Part shown: in pieces, positions 11,777 through 25,393 of the stretch | Layout of the letters: each line of letters begins with the position of its first letter | Numbering within the stretch: position 1 is the stretch's first letter | DNA from: Latrodectus hesperus | Lineage: Eukaryota; Arthropoda; Arachnida; Araneae; Theridiidae | DNA: 64,000 nucleotides | Direction: 5' to 3' | Assembly (NCBI GenBank): GCA_037975125.1 | Contig: CM075853.1 | Location: 56,643,091 to 56,707,090 of the forward strand | The notes under the pieces: generated by a model | Database searches by the model: none | Seen by the model: the letters and a program-made list of their open reading frames with translations, nothing else | Told to the model about the DNA's origin: nothing | Program-made: the position numbers and the translations under genes

Positions 11777-13288
11777 TAATAAAACCCAAGCATATCTTGT
11801 AAAAATAGCTATATTCATACTTATTACTGTTTAAATTATGTTTTATGTAATTAATAATGATTCTAGTTACCTGCCCAGAAAGGTACCTGCGGCTAATTAT
11901 ACCTTTACCATACTTTCCTCCTGCTTCATTGTCTCTTGGATGAGGCATGTCGTAAGGATCTCCACAGATGCCACATTTTCCTTTATTTTGATTCCATTGC
12001 ACCTATTTTGGTATTAAAAACAATTATCAAAAATGAGTGAAGATACAATTAAATATAATACAGTTATAAAGAAAGAAAGGAAATTCTTTCTCGTAGGAAA
12101 CTCTAGATTGATCTCCTAATTTGTCAATTTAAAGTGTTTTCAAAAACTCATTTATGATTAGGTAGTAAATTAATAAAATATTTTTAACTTTAGGAATGCA
12201 GATATTTATTAAACTAATCAATGCTACTTTAAATCAAAAAATGATAAATATTTTAAAATTAATAAAAATTAAAATCAGGAAAATGGAATATAAAAATAAC
12301 ATTTGAGATTTATTTGTAAATTTCAATAAATTTATATAATTCATTTCGATTACTTTTAACTCAAATGAAGTTAGTAATTTTCATAAAGAATGCTCAAATT
12401 TATTTTCTATTTAAAAGTAAGGAGTTCAAAATTAAAATATGAAGTTGATAAAAATAATAAGTTAATCATGCACAAATTGTTTGAGAAAATTAGTTCTTGT
12501 AAAATCGTAAATAAATTTAATATAATTTTAGAAATGATTTTCCTACTATAATATGAAGAATAATTACTTATATTTTATTATTTAATAGAATAGCAACAAA
12601 AAATTGAGTATTTTAGATTTCCATTTTATACTAAGAAAATTACTAGAAACGAACTGTAGAATATAAAAACACATAAAAAATTATCATATTTTATAAAATT
12701 TCAGTCATATTTATTAATTTTTTGTTCCTAATTAAATAAATTTAAGTATTATAGGTTAATATTCTTATTCATTTATGTCCTTATTATCTAAACTATCTAT
12801 ATTATTACCTTAATTGGACTGTTTTTGATACAATAATCGTAAATAAGAAAAAAAAATTGGACATTTTTTATTTTCGTAGAAAATTTATTTTGAAAATAGA
12901 AATTATTATCAACAGACTGGTTAAAAAGAACATTGCTAAAATTTATTTTCTGATTGTATTTTAAATTAATAAAATAATACTTCAATTTTTGAAGGTTAAA
13001 TACTTATTTAAAATTAATCAAACCATGTATTCTCAGCAAAAGAGCGAAAAACAAACTTAGGAACTAAAATTTGAGTGATTCACTTTCAACTGACTACCTG
13101 AATTGAACAGTTGCTACCTATCATCCCTGATCTTATAAATAAAAGTAGAAATCCTTTTTTTTAATATTTTTGTTATAAAGTTATAATTTTATAATATAAT
13201 AAAAATTATATTATAAAAAAAATTATTTTTCTTTATAAGACACCGTATTAAATTTCGAATAGATTTTAATCTAAGCACAAAAACTTCA

Positions 13289-13384
<96 letters not shown>

Positions 13385-14226
13385 TCTATCATATATATAT
13401 ATTGCAGGTAAATTCTTGGTTAGATGTGCCTTTCTTTGATGATCATCAATGAATTAAATTAAATCTTTTCATTTAATTCTGTTCATGCATTTGCATACTT
13501 TCACGTGATTTCTTATTGAGCACGAATATCACTTATAAGTAGTTTGTTTACTTTTATTCTATAACTTTTATAGATAAAGCAATCTTCTTTTATAAGATTT
13601 CAGACTGTATCGCTTATTTATAAATGAATACTCTAATTGAATCCCAAGGTGCAATCATTTCAGCTGTCAATAGTTAATTGCTTTATAAACATTAGCGAAT
13701 CTCCTACACAATTACTTTAATAAGTTAATCAGGAATAAATATTTTTTTCTCTTTTCAAATTTATTCGTGAAAAATTGTGATATACTAGTATGTACAGTTC
13801 GGAGTTGTAATGCTACTTTTTCTATATAACCTAAGTAATATGTTTCTTGGAGTTTGAATGTTCATTTAAACTTAGTTTAAAAATTTATTTTAAAATTATT
13901 TATATTATTGAATTTTAAATTTTTTTAAAAGTATTACAAATGTAAATATTACACATAAAAACACTTATAGTTAAAAATTATTTATATATATTAATGGGTA
14001 TATAATGGGTGTGATTTAAGGAGTAATATATTTTATTTAATATAAAATTACTTACTTGCATCCCACCACAATAGAGTGCATTATCATTAAAATTCTTCTT
14101 TGTCGGAAAACCTAGTCTCCACATGCTAGATCGAGAAGGTGGAGACATCAGGCGGGCGTGACTGCACACAGTGATGATCAGTTGAAACCATATTGCAAAG
14201 AATGAAGCAGTGACCAGCACCAACAT
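9364..14226 (-). CDS. LPMO gene 1: secreted AA15-type copper lytic polysaccharide monooxygenase, 415 aa with long C-terminal tail
   Basis: The protein is predicted to be exported and to cleave chitin and/or cellulose oxidatively, the known activity of AA15 enzymes. Coding exons joined on the minus strand are 14226-14056, 12002-11871, 11332-11086 and 10061-9364 (171, 132, 247 and 698 nt; intron phases 0, 0, 1), giving 415 codons plus stop. Residues 1-22 (MLVLVTASFF...TVCS) are a signal peptide; cleavage exposes His23, the N-terminal copper ligand, in HARLMSPPSRSSMW. The second brace His is His113 (TTNHRGYFEF), mature residue 91. Ten cysteines in the core could form five disulfides. The core ends near residue 213 (QETFRGCADIEI). 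Residues 215-415 are an unrecognised N/S/K-rich tail with N-glycosylation-type sites (NTS, NIT) and an aromatic end. The in-frame start six codons upstream is TTG, so ATG at 14226 is chosen. A paralogue lies divergently at 29.8-36.8 kb. Confidence 0.93.
10300..10470. other. GC-richer island inside intron 3 of LPMO gene 1
   Basis: About 170 bases of more complex sequence than the rest of the intron, including the imperfect dyad CTGGTTAACTTCGACCAG. It may be a transposon remnant. I do not recognise it, and the short open frame over it has no support. Confidence 0.35.
11086..11332 (-). CDS. LPMO gene 1, coding exon 3 (second copper His)
   Basis: It starts IMIATVDVTTNHRGYFEFKL after a CGCAG acceptor and ends ...CVFQWTYVA plus one base, before GTAAAA (phase 1). 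It contains brace His113 and four core cysteines, including the CTQC pair. Confidence 0.93.
11348..11404. repeat. Three copies of TACAGTATAATTATAA beside exon 3 of LPMO gene 1
   Basis: Identical 16-mers at 11348-11363, 11369-11384 and 11389-11404, just upstream of the exon 3 acceptor in intron 2. This is a minor local tandem duplication near a splice site. Confidence 0.9.
11701..11770. repeat. (TA)n microsatellite in intron 2 of LPMO gene 1
   Basis: 70 bases of AT dinucleotide between coding exons 2 and 3. Confidence 0.97.
11871..12002 (-). CDS. LPMO gene 1, coding exon 2
   Basis: 44 codons, VQWNQNKGKCGICGDPYD to YLSGQ, bounded by an AG acceptor at 12004-12003 and a GTAACT donor at 11870-11865. 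The CGxCGDP motif is characteristic of AA15. Intron 1 before it is 2,053 bp and intron 2 after it is 538 bp. Confidence 0.93.
13292..13379. repeat. (TA)n microsatellite in intron 1 of LPMO gene 1
   Basis: About 88 bases of AT dinucleotide, with a second short run near 13390-13402. Confidence 0.97.
14056..14226 (-). CDS. LPMO gene 1, coding exon 1 (signal peptide and His1)
   Basis: 57 codons from ATG to ...YCGGMQ, followed by a GTAAGT donor at 14055-14050, phase 0. It holds the secretion signal, the copper-binding His and the first conserved Cys (Cys53). Confidence 0.93.
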
Positions 14227-15397
14227 TTTGAATGAATATTCCAAGTGAACAGGAAAAACTGTTCTTGTTCAAAGGAGAAATATCATAAGATTATCGTTTA
14301 TATATTTTTTCATATAAATTATAGTTAACAATTGTGTCTGTATAAATTATAATGTAAAGCTTTTGTATAGGAATTATTTTCCAATAATTAATTATATTAA
14401 AAAAGAAGAAATCTGATTCGAATTATTGTGTACTTTAATTTTAAAATAATAAAGCATTAACTAAGCAAATATTTTTAATTAAAATATTTCCTGCAATCAC
14501 ATAATTGAGAATTAAAATAAATAGCATTAATACCATTCATGAAAACTAAATTTATTTGCATTATTCCAAACATAGGTCTAACAATTTCTAATGTGTCTCT
14601 CACGAGTAACAAAATTAGGTAATAAATCTGTCAAACTGCAGTTTAATACATCATACAGATATTAATAACTCAATATTTAATACAATTTTTGAACCTTAAA
14701 GTGCTATTAAAAAGTATATACTAAATGTTCTGTTGACAAAGAAAGTAACACTTCCTATTATATAATTATTTGAAAATTGATTTTAATTTTCAATTCCCAA
14801 TTCGGTTAATCTATTGTCAATTAGATATATAGCGATATGAGTAGCACTAAAATTTTTTTTCTACATAGAATGTTATAGATTAACAAACTATTTATCGATA
14901 ATTAATTGAAAATAAAGAACATAATTTGAACTATTTTTAAAGTAAGTGAAAAATTTAAGCGGACAATCTAAATCCATCATTTTTTATGTTGATTAAAGGG
15001 TAGTATTTTGCTTTGCATATTTTACTTATTAATAATATAATTAATATATTTTTTCAATAAGTTTACCATATTTTCGTGCATATTTTTTTTACCTATACTT
15101 CAAACAAATCATTACTCTTAAACTATAGAAGGGAAATTAACTTTTAGTTGAATAAACACAATCCCATATAAATAAAAGTTCTTAAGAAATTAAAAAATTT
15201 TTCGATATTATTTCTGTTTCTAATGTAAATACGCTGGTAAATTTTGATAACAAATGATAATATTGCACTGTTAAATATTGATTTTGAAAAATTTAATATA
15301 CATTAACTTTTCTATAGTAAAATAAACAAACATAAATAATTATTATAAAACTCTCAAACTATGCTTACATTAGATATATTCTGTAATATCGACTTAC

Positions 15398-15431
15398 TTT
15401 AACTGTAGGACAAGTCTACAGGAACAAGTAT
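15398..15431 (-). other. Possible non-coding first exon of LPMO gene 1
   Basis: On the minus strand a TATA-like box (15465-15456) is followed about 32 bases later by an initiator-like TCATAC, and then by GTAAGT at 15397-15392, a good donor. A matching acceptor ending in AACAG lies at 14259-14260, 32 bases before the start codon. This would give a 5'-UTR intron of about 1.14 kb. The arrangement is inferred from signals only. Confidence 0.35.
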
Positions 15432-15455
15432 GATGGGTCAGTTGCCCTCAAGTTA

Positions 15456-15465
15456 TATTTATATA
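15456..15465 (-). promoter_or_regulatory. Candidate TATA box of LPMO gene 1
   Basis: TATATAAATA on the minus strand, preceded by a GC-richer segment (GTGCACCGC) that stands out locally, with an initiator-like motif at the right distance. TATA-like words are frequent here, so this is tentative. Confidence 0.35.
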
Positions 15466-18400
15466 AGCGGTGCACATCAAAAGCATTTCCTCGCCAACAA
15501 AACAAAAATAATGCAATTTTTAATTATTTCACGATTTTGAAAGGGGCTTTGAACTGTGATGATGACTAAGAATGACGCATAGGCATAAATCCCCTCAACT
15601 AAGAGGCCAAAGAACTTACAGTTAAATGACTGATTACAGAAAAAAAATAGTACCACCCCCTAAGGAGTTTCTAAACTTTGCGGTTTGGTCTAGGGACTCG
15701 GTTGTCTGAGTCATTATATAGTGCATATATATCCTACAGATGTTTGAGAAGCATCAAAATAAATATAGTATAATATAACTTCGTGCATTTGAAAATTATT
15801 TTAAGATTATATTAAAAAAATTATAAGAAATATGGTCTACATTGGAGTCGTAATATTAGAAAATTTTTAATCTTGCAGTGAATGACATTAAATATAAAAA
15901 TATTTTAAGTAAAAAGTTTTCTATTAGCATTTATGTCTTACATACATAAATGCTAAATTAATGAACTTTTAATAAGTTGACTTTTTTTAAGAATAAATAT
16001 GTTTTTCATGCTATGAATAAGATTTTGTATATATTAATTTAATAAACATTAATTGCTTAAAAATCTTTTAAAATTAATTTGTACATTAGACATCATTTTA
16101 ACTATTATTAATGATAAGCATTAATCTGTTATGTTAAATATTATTTTAATTAATGCCTTTGTGAAAACCTTTGAAAAGTATTAATGCGTATTCAAATAAA
16201 GGAATTTTATTTTATTCAAATATTCATTTACAAGTTTCTATATGTAAATATTTTTATTAATTAAAAATATTGTAGGCAATATAGGTAAGTTCAAAGTATG
16301 TGTTGTAGCAAATAGGAAATTACCCTTTTTTATATTTTAAATTTAAAAACTAACAGTTAAATTTTAATGAAAATGAAAAATACAAATTGAACTCATCTTT
16401 TACAATATTAAAACAAATATCTAAATTGGAAAACGTTTTTAAGTAATTTTTGTTTGTGAGGGCAAATAAATTAAACATTAATTGTTTAATTTAAAGTAAA
16501 CATTTCAACTTAATAAAGGCAAATTTATAATTACTTGATATATGCATCTGATCACTTATCTCTCAAGAATTATATTCAACAAAACACTTAACATTAATAT
16601 ATATTAAAAATCTTTTACATGTCTCAATCATATTTTACAAATAAGACATTAGATTTACAAAATTTACAAGTAAAAAATAGTATACTGTTCTGGCTAGCTA
16701 TTCTAGTTATTTTTTCCATAATTTATAATATTAATTAATCTATGCGATTACTTAAAGTCATTTGTCAGTTGAAAAAATCAAGCAAAGTAAATTTCTAACA
16801 GAAAATAATGGGTAAGAAAATCGTTCCGTATTCTTTATATATCTTTTCATTTTGATGAAATTTTTCTTCCTATAGTTATAAAGTTGATGAGGAAACACAG
16901 AGCCAAAGCCATCATTATTAAAGTCCTGATTATGAACTCAGTTAAAAATCAGAGATCAATTACTCGAAGTAGTAAATAAATTTCTTACTAATGCTTAATT
17001 TCTTGTAAGATTGTGCTTTGAAAATCATAAACCATCATGGCATTTAAGAATCTGAGACATGATTATCTACTCCTAATAAAAACTCATTAATGACATTTAG
17101 CAAAAAATTTATTTTACTAAATGTAGTTTATGATCTTTCTTAACGTGTTATAACTATGCTGCATATTTCATTAATTAGTTCCTTTAAATTCCTAACTGGA
17201 AAACAGAAAGAAAAGTAAATTACAATATTCTTGCATAAAATCTAAAACTACTGTACTTTTGTAATTTAATGAATAAAATAATTTTTTTCTTAAAATGCAA
17301 AAAAATAATTAAGAATGATATAAATCAATAAAAATTATTATTAATGTTATCAAGTTATTTTCAATCAGTTTTATTGTGATCTTAAAATGTAATTCTTAGC
17401 TATTCTTAGCTATAAATATATGGATATTATTTCGCAAATTCTGAATGTAAACAATTTGTAATCACTGCATTATTTCTAAAATAAATGATTTTCTTTATTT
17501 TACGAATAGTGCAATGATTACAGAATTTATATAAAATAAAGAAATCCTTTTATCTTAGAAATATTCTGTTTAGGAAAAAAAGGAAATGAATATTGCATTT
17601 ATGTTATCTAATTTTTAAATATCAGCTTTTTAAAGAACTTATAAGTAAAATAAAAAGTTATTTAAAGATTAACAAAGATATGCAAATTGCAGATTTTATA
17701 TCACTGATTTTGATATTTTAAAATTAAATTAATTAATAAACTTACATTAAATGCAAGCAAAGTATTTAAATCTATTTTTGACTGTTTTCCATCTATTTCA
17801 TCATTTTTATGTGGTAATTCATTATTATTTAAATAATTTTCTAATGATGCAAATTACGAAAAATAGGCTTACATTTTCCATTTGGCCATCAATCAATTCT
17901 CTGCTTAATTTTAGTATATTTTGTAATTTATGAATAAATTGTATGCATAAATTTTATAACCAAAATATACAAAAATTATTTAAGTCCTCATTTTAAATAA
18001 TTATTTTAAGTTTTTCTATTTAGAGCAACCAAAGATATTTTCAGGTTTAACTATAAAATACAATGGTTTTCGATTAATATACAATTAATAAAAATGCATA
18101 TTCTAATTGCTACAAAGTTTTTAAAAAATGACACTCTTGCTGTAGAATAAATAGGAGATATTATTTGCTTATAATATCTATTGGTTATTTTGCAATAATA
18201 TTGCTTGATATAATATGAACTTGCATAAGAATTTCTTCAAGGAAATTTTTTTAGTTCATTTTGATTAATATTTACCAGAAACAAAACCTCCAATATAAAA
18301 GACATTTGTTAACAAACTATTTTCAGATTAATTGAAAATAACAAAAAATGATATAAAAAAAGTTCATTTAATTGAAGTATAAAGAAATATATTCATTTTT

Positions 18401-19254
18401 GTTGTTATATTAATTATAAAATAGATTATAAAATTTCTTTTAAAAAACTTTTTAATGAGTTAACAGGAAATTTCGTAAAATGAGAATGGGCAATTTGGAC
18501 AGGTTTCTGTTATAGAACATTTTAAACTAGAGGATTACTTTTGGGGAAGATAATAATATTTTAAGTTTTTTTGGCATGAACTTTGGAAAACAAAAACACA
18601 AAGAATCTTTAGGTGTGACGATTTTCGGGGGAGGGGAGATATTGCTCATCAGTGCAGAATGTAAACCCCCTATATGAATCCATAACAGCAAAATCTCACG
18701 CCCAAATTATTTTTTCAAAGAAGTAATTACCGTTGGTTTTGCATTTCTTAGTTCTGGGAAAGTATAACAATCAGACTTTAAACCAATGCTAATATATTTA
18801 ATGCCTTTCCCCATTTCACAAAAAGAGCGCAATGTACCAATAATGTCAAAAAAGGCTAAAAAGAAAAAAATCGCAGTTTATTGCGAGCAAAAAATTCTTT
18901 ATACATCTGTGAATGGGAGCATTATTTGTGCTTTTGCATTTGTGCATAACCAATTTGTTAAAAAATGTATGAGTTTTTCTCATTTAAAATTAAATATTTC
19001 ACAAAATAGGAACATTTAAAAATATAATTTTTATACTTATTTTTATCTTAATGAGTCTTGCAGACAAACATAAATATTTAAGCATTTTTTCATATTTATT
19101 AATTCATAAAGTGTCATAAATTTTAAAGAAAAATCATTTACAAAAAATATTTTTAATTCCTTTTGTAATTTTACAATCAATGCAGAAACATAAACAAATG
19201 CAAATTTAATAGTTATAATATCTTTAATGCGTTAAGCTGTATTGCCAGTTGAAT

Positions 19255-19490
19255 AGCTAATGTTTTGGATTTTAGTTCAATTAGGTGTGGATACCATTCT
19301 CACTTTGGGTGGTACTATTTGCAATGGTTCGAAATCGAATCTGTATATCTTAACCGATGTTGTAGGGGGTAACCTTATAATTTATTAACACTAAACTGTT
19401 ATCTATCTAACTATTACAGCTCAAATCAAGGCTAGGTGTCTGAAAGCATGTTGGTGCAGCAACAACACTAAACTGATGCAAATATATAAA
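19255..19490 (+). other. Possible decayed SINE-like repeat
   Basis: It has a B-box-like GGTTCGAAATC about 45 bases after a possible A box (TTGGGTGGTACT), and an end rich in CAACAACACTAAA. The sequence is more complex than its surroundings. I find no second copy in the window, so family status is unproven. Confidence 0.3.
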
Positions 19491-22400
19491 TTAATCAATC
19501 AATAATAATGCTATTAAATCTTAAGAGCACACAACAATTTAATATTTTTTGAAAAATTTAATAATGAAAATACTATAAAATTTTTATGTAGTTATTATAT
19601 TCATTAAATATTTTCCGGCAATATTGTTTTTTGAATTTTTTTATAGTTAAACTGGAATATAAACCATAAAACTGCTTCTTTGGTCTTTGCTTTATACGAG
19701 TGGTAAATCTGAACATGACATATAGTTTGAGATATAAATTATATAAAAGTAGAAAAAATAATATTCAATTTTATCAAGGCAAATTTTATTATTCTTGCTA
19801 AACTTCAGAAAGTTTGTTGAAATAAAAACAAATTTAATCTTTATCGTTTATCTTCTTAGAAAATTTGATCAAAATTTGCCATAAAAAGTTAACATTTTTA
19901 CCGCTGATAATGATATAACTTCATTTTTATTATATCTTAAATCTTAATCAAAGAATATAAAAATATATAAACCTAGTATTGGAATAAAAAAGGAAATCTC
20001 GAGTGGATTTCTAGTCACTCACCCTAAAGAGACAATATCCAAAACAAGTAAATTATCAAGAAACAGATTGCCTTCTGTGGAAGTGCGAACACATGTTGAA
20101 AAATGATATTATGGTGAATTTTGATTCAGAAGATTCCTTTTAAAGTCTTATTTATAGATGTGGTGTGTCTTGATGTTATGGCTGGTTGGCTACTCAGGAC
20201 ATCCAACGATTTGGAAAAAATTACGAAGGAACGCTATAAAAAACCTAAATTCTCATAAATTCCCAATTCCCCAAACGCTTCAGTAAATTTGCCAGTGTAA
20301 GTATCGACTGGATGTGAGGTAAAACATATAAATAAAATAAACCACAGATAGAAAAGTCTTTATTAGATTTCTCCTGCATACATATTTGGAAGAATTTTCA
20401 CTTTCGATTATTTCATACTATGGAAATTTACATCCATAAGTTTTCAGTTCCTTGTTTTTCTTCGAAAATTGCTCTAAAATCGCTCCTGGAAATAATAAGG
20501 AAAAAATATATCGTGTTTCTTTGAAGTAAAGTTTAGGGATAAACTGTTAGTATGAATGTCATTGTTGAAGGCTTTTGAAAGGTAAAGGGTAAATAGCAGA
20601 AATAAAATTCATTTTTTTCTGGTGCAAAAATTTTCGGGTATATGTTCTAACGTGGAAAAGTGTTATTTCACAGTCAAAGAACTTCCGTTAACATTTATTC
20701 AAATGAAGATTGTGTAAGGTAGCTTGCATATGAGGTCAACAAGGTCATGGTACCGCACAACTCGGTTTTTATTGATGAAAAAGTGCCAGAATATAAATTA
20801 TTTATGTAAAATACATCATCAAGTGAGAATTGTGAAATAATGGTGAACGATATATTAACATCAGTTACGCAGCAGCGTATTGCTTTTTATGTAATTCCTA
20901 AACATAACTGGATTATTAAAAAGTCACTTAAAAGATTATAAGTTATATGTAAAAAGTCACTGTTTTTTTGACACATTAATTGAGCACCAACAAAAAATCG
21001 TAACAATAAATTGATAACGACTTTCTAATATTTTAAATAGAATTTAAGCATTTTAGATATTTCACATAGAAAACATCATTGCGAAATTGGTATTATATAT
21101 ACATACATACGTATGGTACTAATAATAAAATAAAATATTATAAAGACAATTCTTCATGGTATCAATATAATTAAATAAAATTTTCGTGCAAATTTGAATA
21201 TTAATTTACGTACAATTAGTTGTTTTTATCTCAAATGGTCTACGTTGTAAATTGAATTCACCAACAAATTTTTCTTATTTTTTAACACAAAATTTTAATT
21301 TGATGTAAAACTCATGATTATTTTTTAATACATTTTAGAGAGACATTGGGATTTTAATTTTGTAACTTAAGCATTATACTGATTACCAATATTTTCATAT
21401 TTTATGGAAGGATCATTATTTGAAAAAAAAAATTATATAAGGTTAGCTATAATCTAAATTTATAATCAATCAGTCTTTGTAACTTCTGATGAATTTTTAA
21501 AAGATATATTTCAATCTATATAACATTTTTGATGCCCAGCTTTTAGCACTGAAAAAAATTTATTTCTTTAAATTTAAATTTATTGATACACAATTTATGT
21601 TTCTCTATAATGTTAAACATGGTTAGAACAATTATCAGATCAAGTACTGCTTACTTTTTCTCTGCTTTCCTTTCGGAAATATATAAATAAAAATTTATGG
21701 ATATTTAATTTCATTTCCTTTTTATGTATCAGTTATTCTGTATATTTTTGTAAAGAATTTACCAAAATATGATAAATTCCATAAATATTTAGACAAAATG
21801 AATGCTGAAATCACTCATTACTTTACAGTCATTATTTATCAAATTCTATAACTCCAGTGCTTGAAAAACAAATAATGAAAATTAATACAAATTTTTCATA
21901 ATAGATTTTTACATTTTATAGATATTTTATTATTTTTTGTGAGAAAAAATCATTTTTTTTTATCTTCCATCACAGTAAATAAACTTTATTGATGTCATGA
22001 AATATTTATAATAAAGAATAAATATAACCAGGAAAACGTTTCCCAAGCTTGATTTTTCTAAAAATAATAAATTGAAGACAAGTAAGATGTTAAGGAAGTG
22101 AGTTTATAAAATAAATCAAATCAAGTATATAAAAATAAAAACGCTAATAATTAATTTTTTTTTAAGTTTTGACTTGTACTAACAGCAGAGATTCTCAGTA
22201 TTTTAAAATATTAAATACTATTTACTTTTGAATTATAATCTTTATATTTTAGGTTTAAAAAACAATATTTCATTTAATATTGAAACCTTGCCTTGAATAA
22301 ATTTACATTTTGGTGAACATAACATTTTATATCACATTAGAAATCATAGCTAACATAAATTTATATTTATATAAAATCATAAATCTTAATAACCACAAAA

Positions 22401-23464
22401 TATGAGCTAATGATCAAAATATCAAGTATTCTTTATCAGTTAATGTTTTGCTAATTTTTTTAATTTATCAGGTTTTACATATTTTCTTTCACTAAATAAA
22501 GATCAATCCAAGTCTGCATGCAAAACCAATCATTCAATTTCGAAATATACCTTTGAAATTATAATTTAAGTATTTTCGTTCATAAAAAATATTATTCAAA
22601 CATTTATTCATAAATTTTACATAGAAGCATATGATACAATTTTCCTCTTAAATAATAAATTGAAATGGAATTTGCAAAATTAATTGTGTTTATTGTTTAA
22701 AGTTGAATAAAATGTTAATTCAATAGAAAAATTTAACCATCTCTATAAAAAAATTATTTTTAATACTTTATATTACAATAAATACACAGAAAATTAAAAA
22801 AACGGAAAATAATTTTTATTTCAACGTTTCATTCATTATGTTTCTATAATTGATTTTAATTTAAATTTACCATGCTATTTGATAAATTAGTGCTTAAAAA
22901 ATGATCAATTACAGAATACGTTTAAATGAAAATAAAATAATGTATATTTAAAAAACAGAAATAGCGTTTATTCAATTTTTCCTAATAATTGTAATGCATG
23001 CATAAGTTTTGCAATACTTTCATTTATAATTTTTAATCTATTTCAAATATAATATCCAAACTATTGTTATAATTTTAATTAAAAACTGTTACGTTATATA
23101 TTTATGAATATAATTAAATTTACTAAAATAAATTTTAAGTTAGTAACAAACATTATAATCAATGATAAAAAACAAATCAAGACTAAAATTCTAATTATAT
23201 TTTTTTATCATAAAATAGTCAATATTTTTTCATGAAACTCACATTTACATACATTTATATTATTATATATTTCAGATAAATCTAGGTTATATTATTATAT
23301 AGCTTTATAAATGAGTTTAATAAAATAATTTTAATGTTACAAGTTATTTAACAATCAAAGATCATTTATTTCATATTAAAATATATATATTACTTATTTG
23401 ATTAGCACTTGCAATAATATTTTTTTTGTTTTTAGTTTCTACATAATTTTTTAAGACTTTCACA

Positions 23465-23550
23465 TTTTATAAAATTGTACAAAAAATCAAATTATTCTCA
23501 TATATATGAGTATATATGAGAATAATTTGATTTTGTACAATTTTATAAAA
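23465..23550. repeat. Near-perfect 40-bp inverted repeat
   Basis: Arms 23465-23506 and 23511-23550 are complementary except for two extra A in the left arm, with a 4-base centre (TGAG). A further diverged inverted copy of the left arm lies at about 23579-23630, so the whole block is a compound palindrome. A MITE relic or foldback element is the likeliest explanation. Confidence 0.85.
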
Positions 23551-24344
23551 AGAAAATTATTCTCTTATGAATGAATATATAAGAAAATAATTTGAACTTT
23601 TCAGAATTTTATGAAATATGAAAGTTTCAAAAGAATTATGAAAAAATTATGTTATGACAGTATTAATATGAATATATTACAATGCTGTTTTAAAATAAAT
23701 ATGAGAAAGGCAGGAGAAAGTTAAAAATTTTACTACGAGAATTTATGTTTTAAATAATTTTTAAATTCTTATCTTCATAAAACACGTGAAGTGATTACAG
23801 AGACAGAAAAATAATCTAAATCTAATCAACACTGTAAAACTAGAATATATAATGTAGCTTTTTAAATTCTGGCAACGTCATGCTTGTTATAGGTTAAATG
23901 ACATAAGAATTTTTATTGAGGTAGTATAAGATCCGAAATTTTTACTAAGTTTAATTTAAAATAAATATTTTTAGTTACAACAATTTTTACTTAATTATTA
24001 TAAATTCCTCATCATTATAAGTTAGTTAATAGTAATTTTAATAATATTTTATGTAAAACTTTTATTCCTATTTCAAATTCTTTCATTCTGAAAACAAAAT
24101 AAAAGTTTCTTTTACTTCAAATAAGTGATTTTCTAGAAACGTTCATTTAAATCTTAATAGGAAAACACCTAATTAAATTAGTAATAATCAGAACCACATG
24201 CATTTTTCGTATATTTACTATTCATAGTAGCATATCTATGTATTTATCCTGTTTCACATATACATGTTTTTATGAAACAAAATGACTCCAAATTTTGAAA
24301 ACACATTTAATTAACAAAGAAACAAAATTACAAAGGAATCATAT

Positions 24345-24545
24345 ATGTGTTCGCTAACAACTCTCTCACGCAGGCGTAGCGCACACAAAGAGTAAGTATC
24401 AATATTACAAACAAACAAAAAAAGCGCAGCTTCTTCAGACTGTTCCTGGCACCAATCGTCTCCCTACTCACCCTCCCCATCAGAGGCTCTTAAAATATCA
24501 AGTGTTGACTATGAGACATTACAATGGCATAATGTCATCATCTGA
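24345..24545. other. Unrecognised GC-richer island
   Basis: The segment includes CTCACGCAGGCGTAGCGCAC and a C-rich run near 24445-24485. There is no open frame worth calling. It may be part of a retroelement terminal region, but no second copy was seen. Confidence 0.3.
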
Positions 24546-25232
24546 TTGAAGTAATGTATCAAGAATTTTAGAAAATACCTTTTTTAATATCTATTTTGCT
24601 TTGTTTTTCCTTTAGATGTTTAGGATTTATGCAGCAACCATTATATCCAGAAACTTCTTACACATTTTCCTACTTAAGAAAGTGAGAGCCAATTTTATCA
24701 AAATAAAAGATTTAAATTGAAGTCGTAGGAATTTTCCAATTACTTATGTTGAATTGAATGCTCTTATAGCTTTCTCTTTGTAAATGCCTGCTGTCTATCC
24801 AATTTCCGTCTTCCATGAATAGAAACTTTTTCTGCACGCAAGGAAATTTAAAATTGCAATAAATCTCATTCAATTTCCATCTCATGTAAATTCAACTTGT
24901 TTTGATCACTAATGCGCTTAATTAACACACAAATTTCGGCTTCATAAGAATTAATAAAAGTTAAGTACCAAATAATGTTTTAGTCATCAGAATTATTCTT
25001 TTGGGAAAATGATCATTGTTTTCATTCTGATTACTAGGCTATATTATTGGCAAAAATATAAAAGATATGGATAAATATATGTGAATTTTTTTTATCATTT
25101 ATTATTTAAATTTCTGTAAAATTTTAAAAAATTAAATTCAAGCATAAATTTACCCAGTTTACATATTTGCATGTAATCTTAAATTCAAAAATTACTAGAA
25201 ATTAATTTATTAAAATTTAAAATATTATTGCT

Positions 25233-25393
<161 letters not shown>

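Noticed and set aside
14227..14244. Longer start for LPMO gene 1 (six more residues)
   Set aside because: The first codon there is TTG. The first ATG is at 14226 and gives a normal signal peptide.
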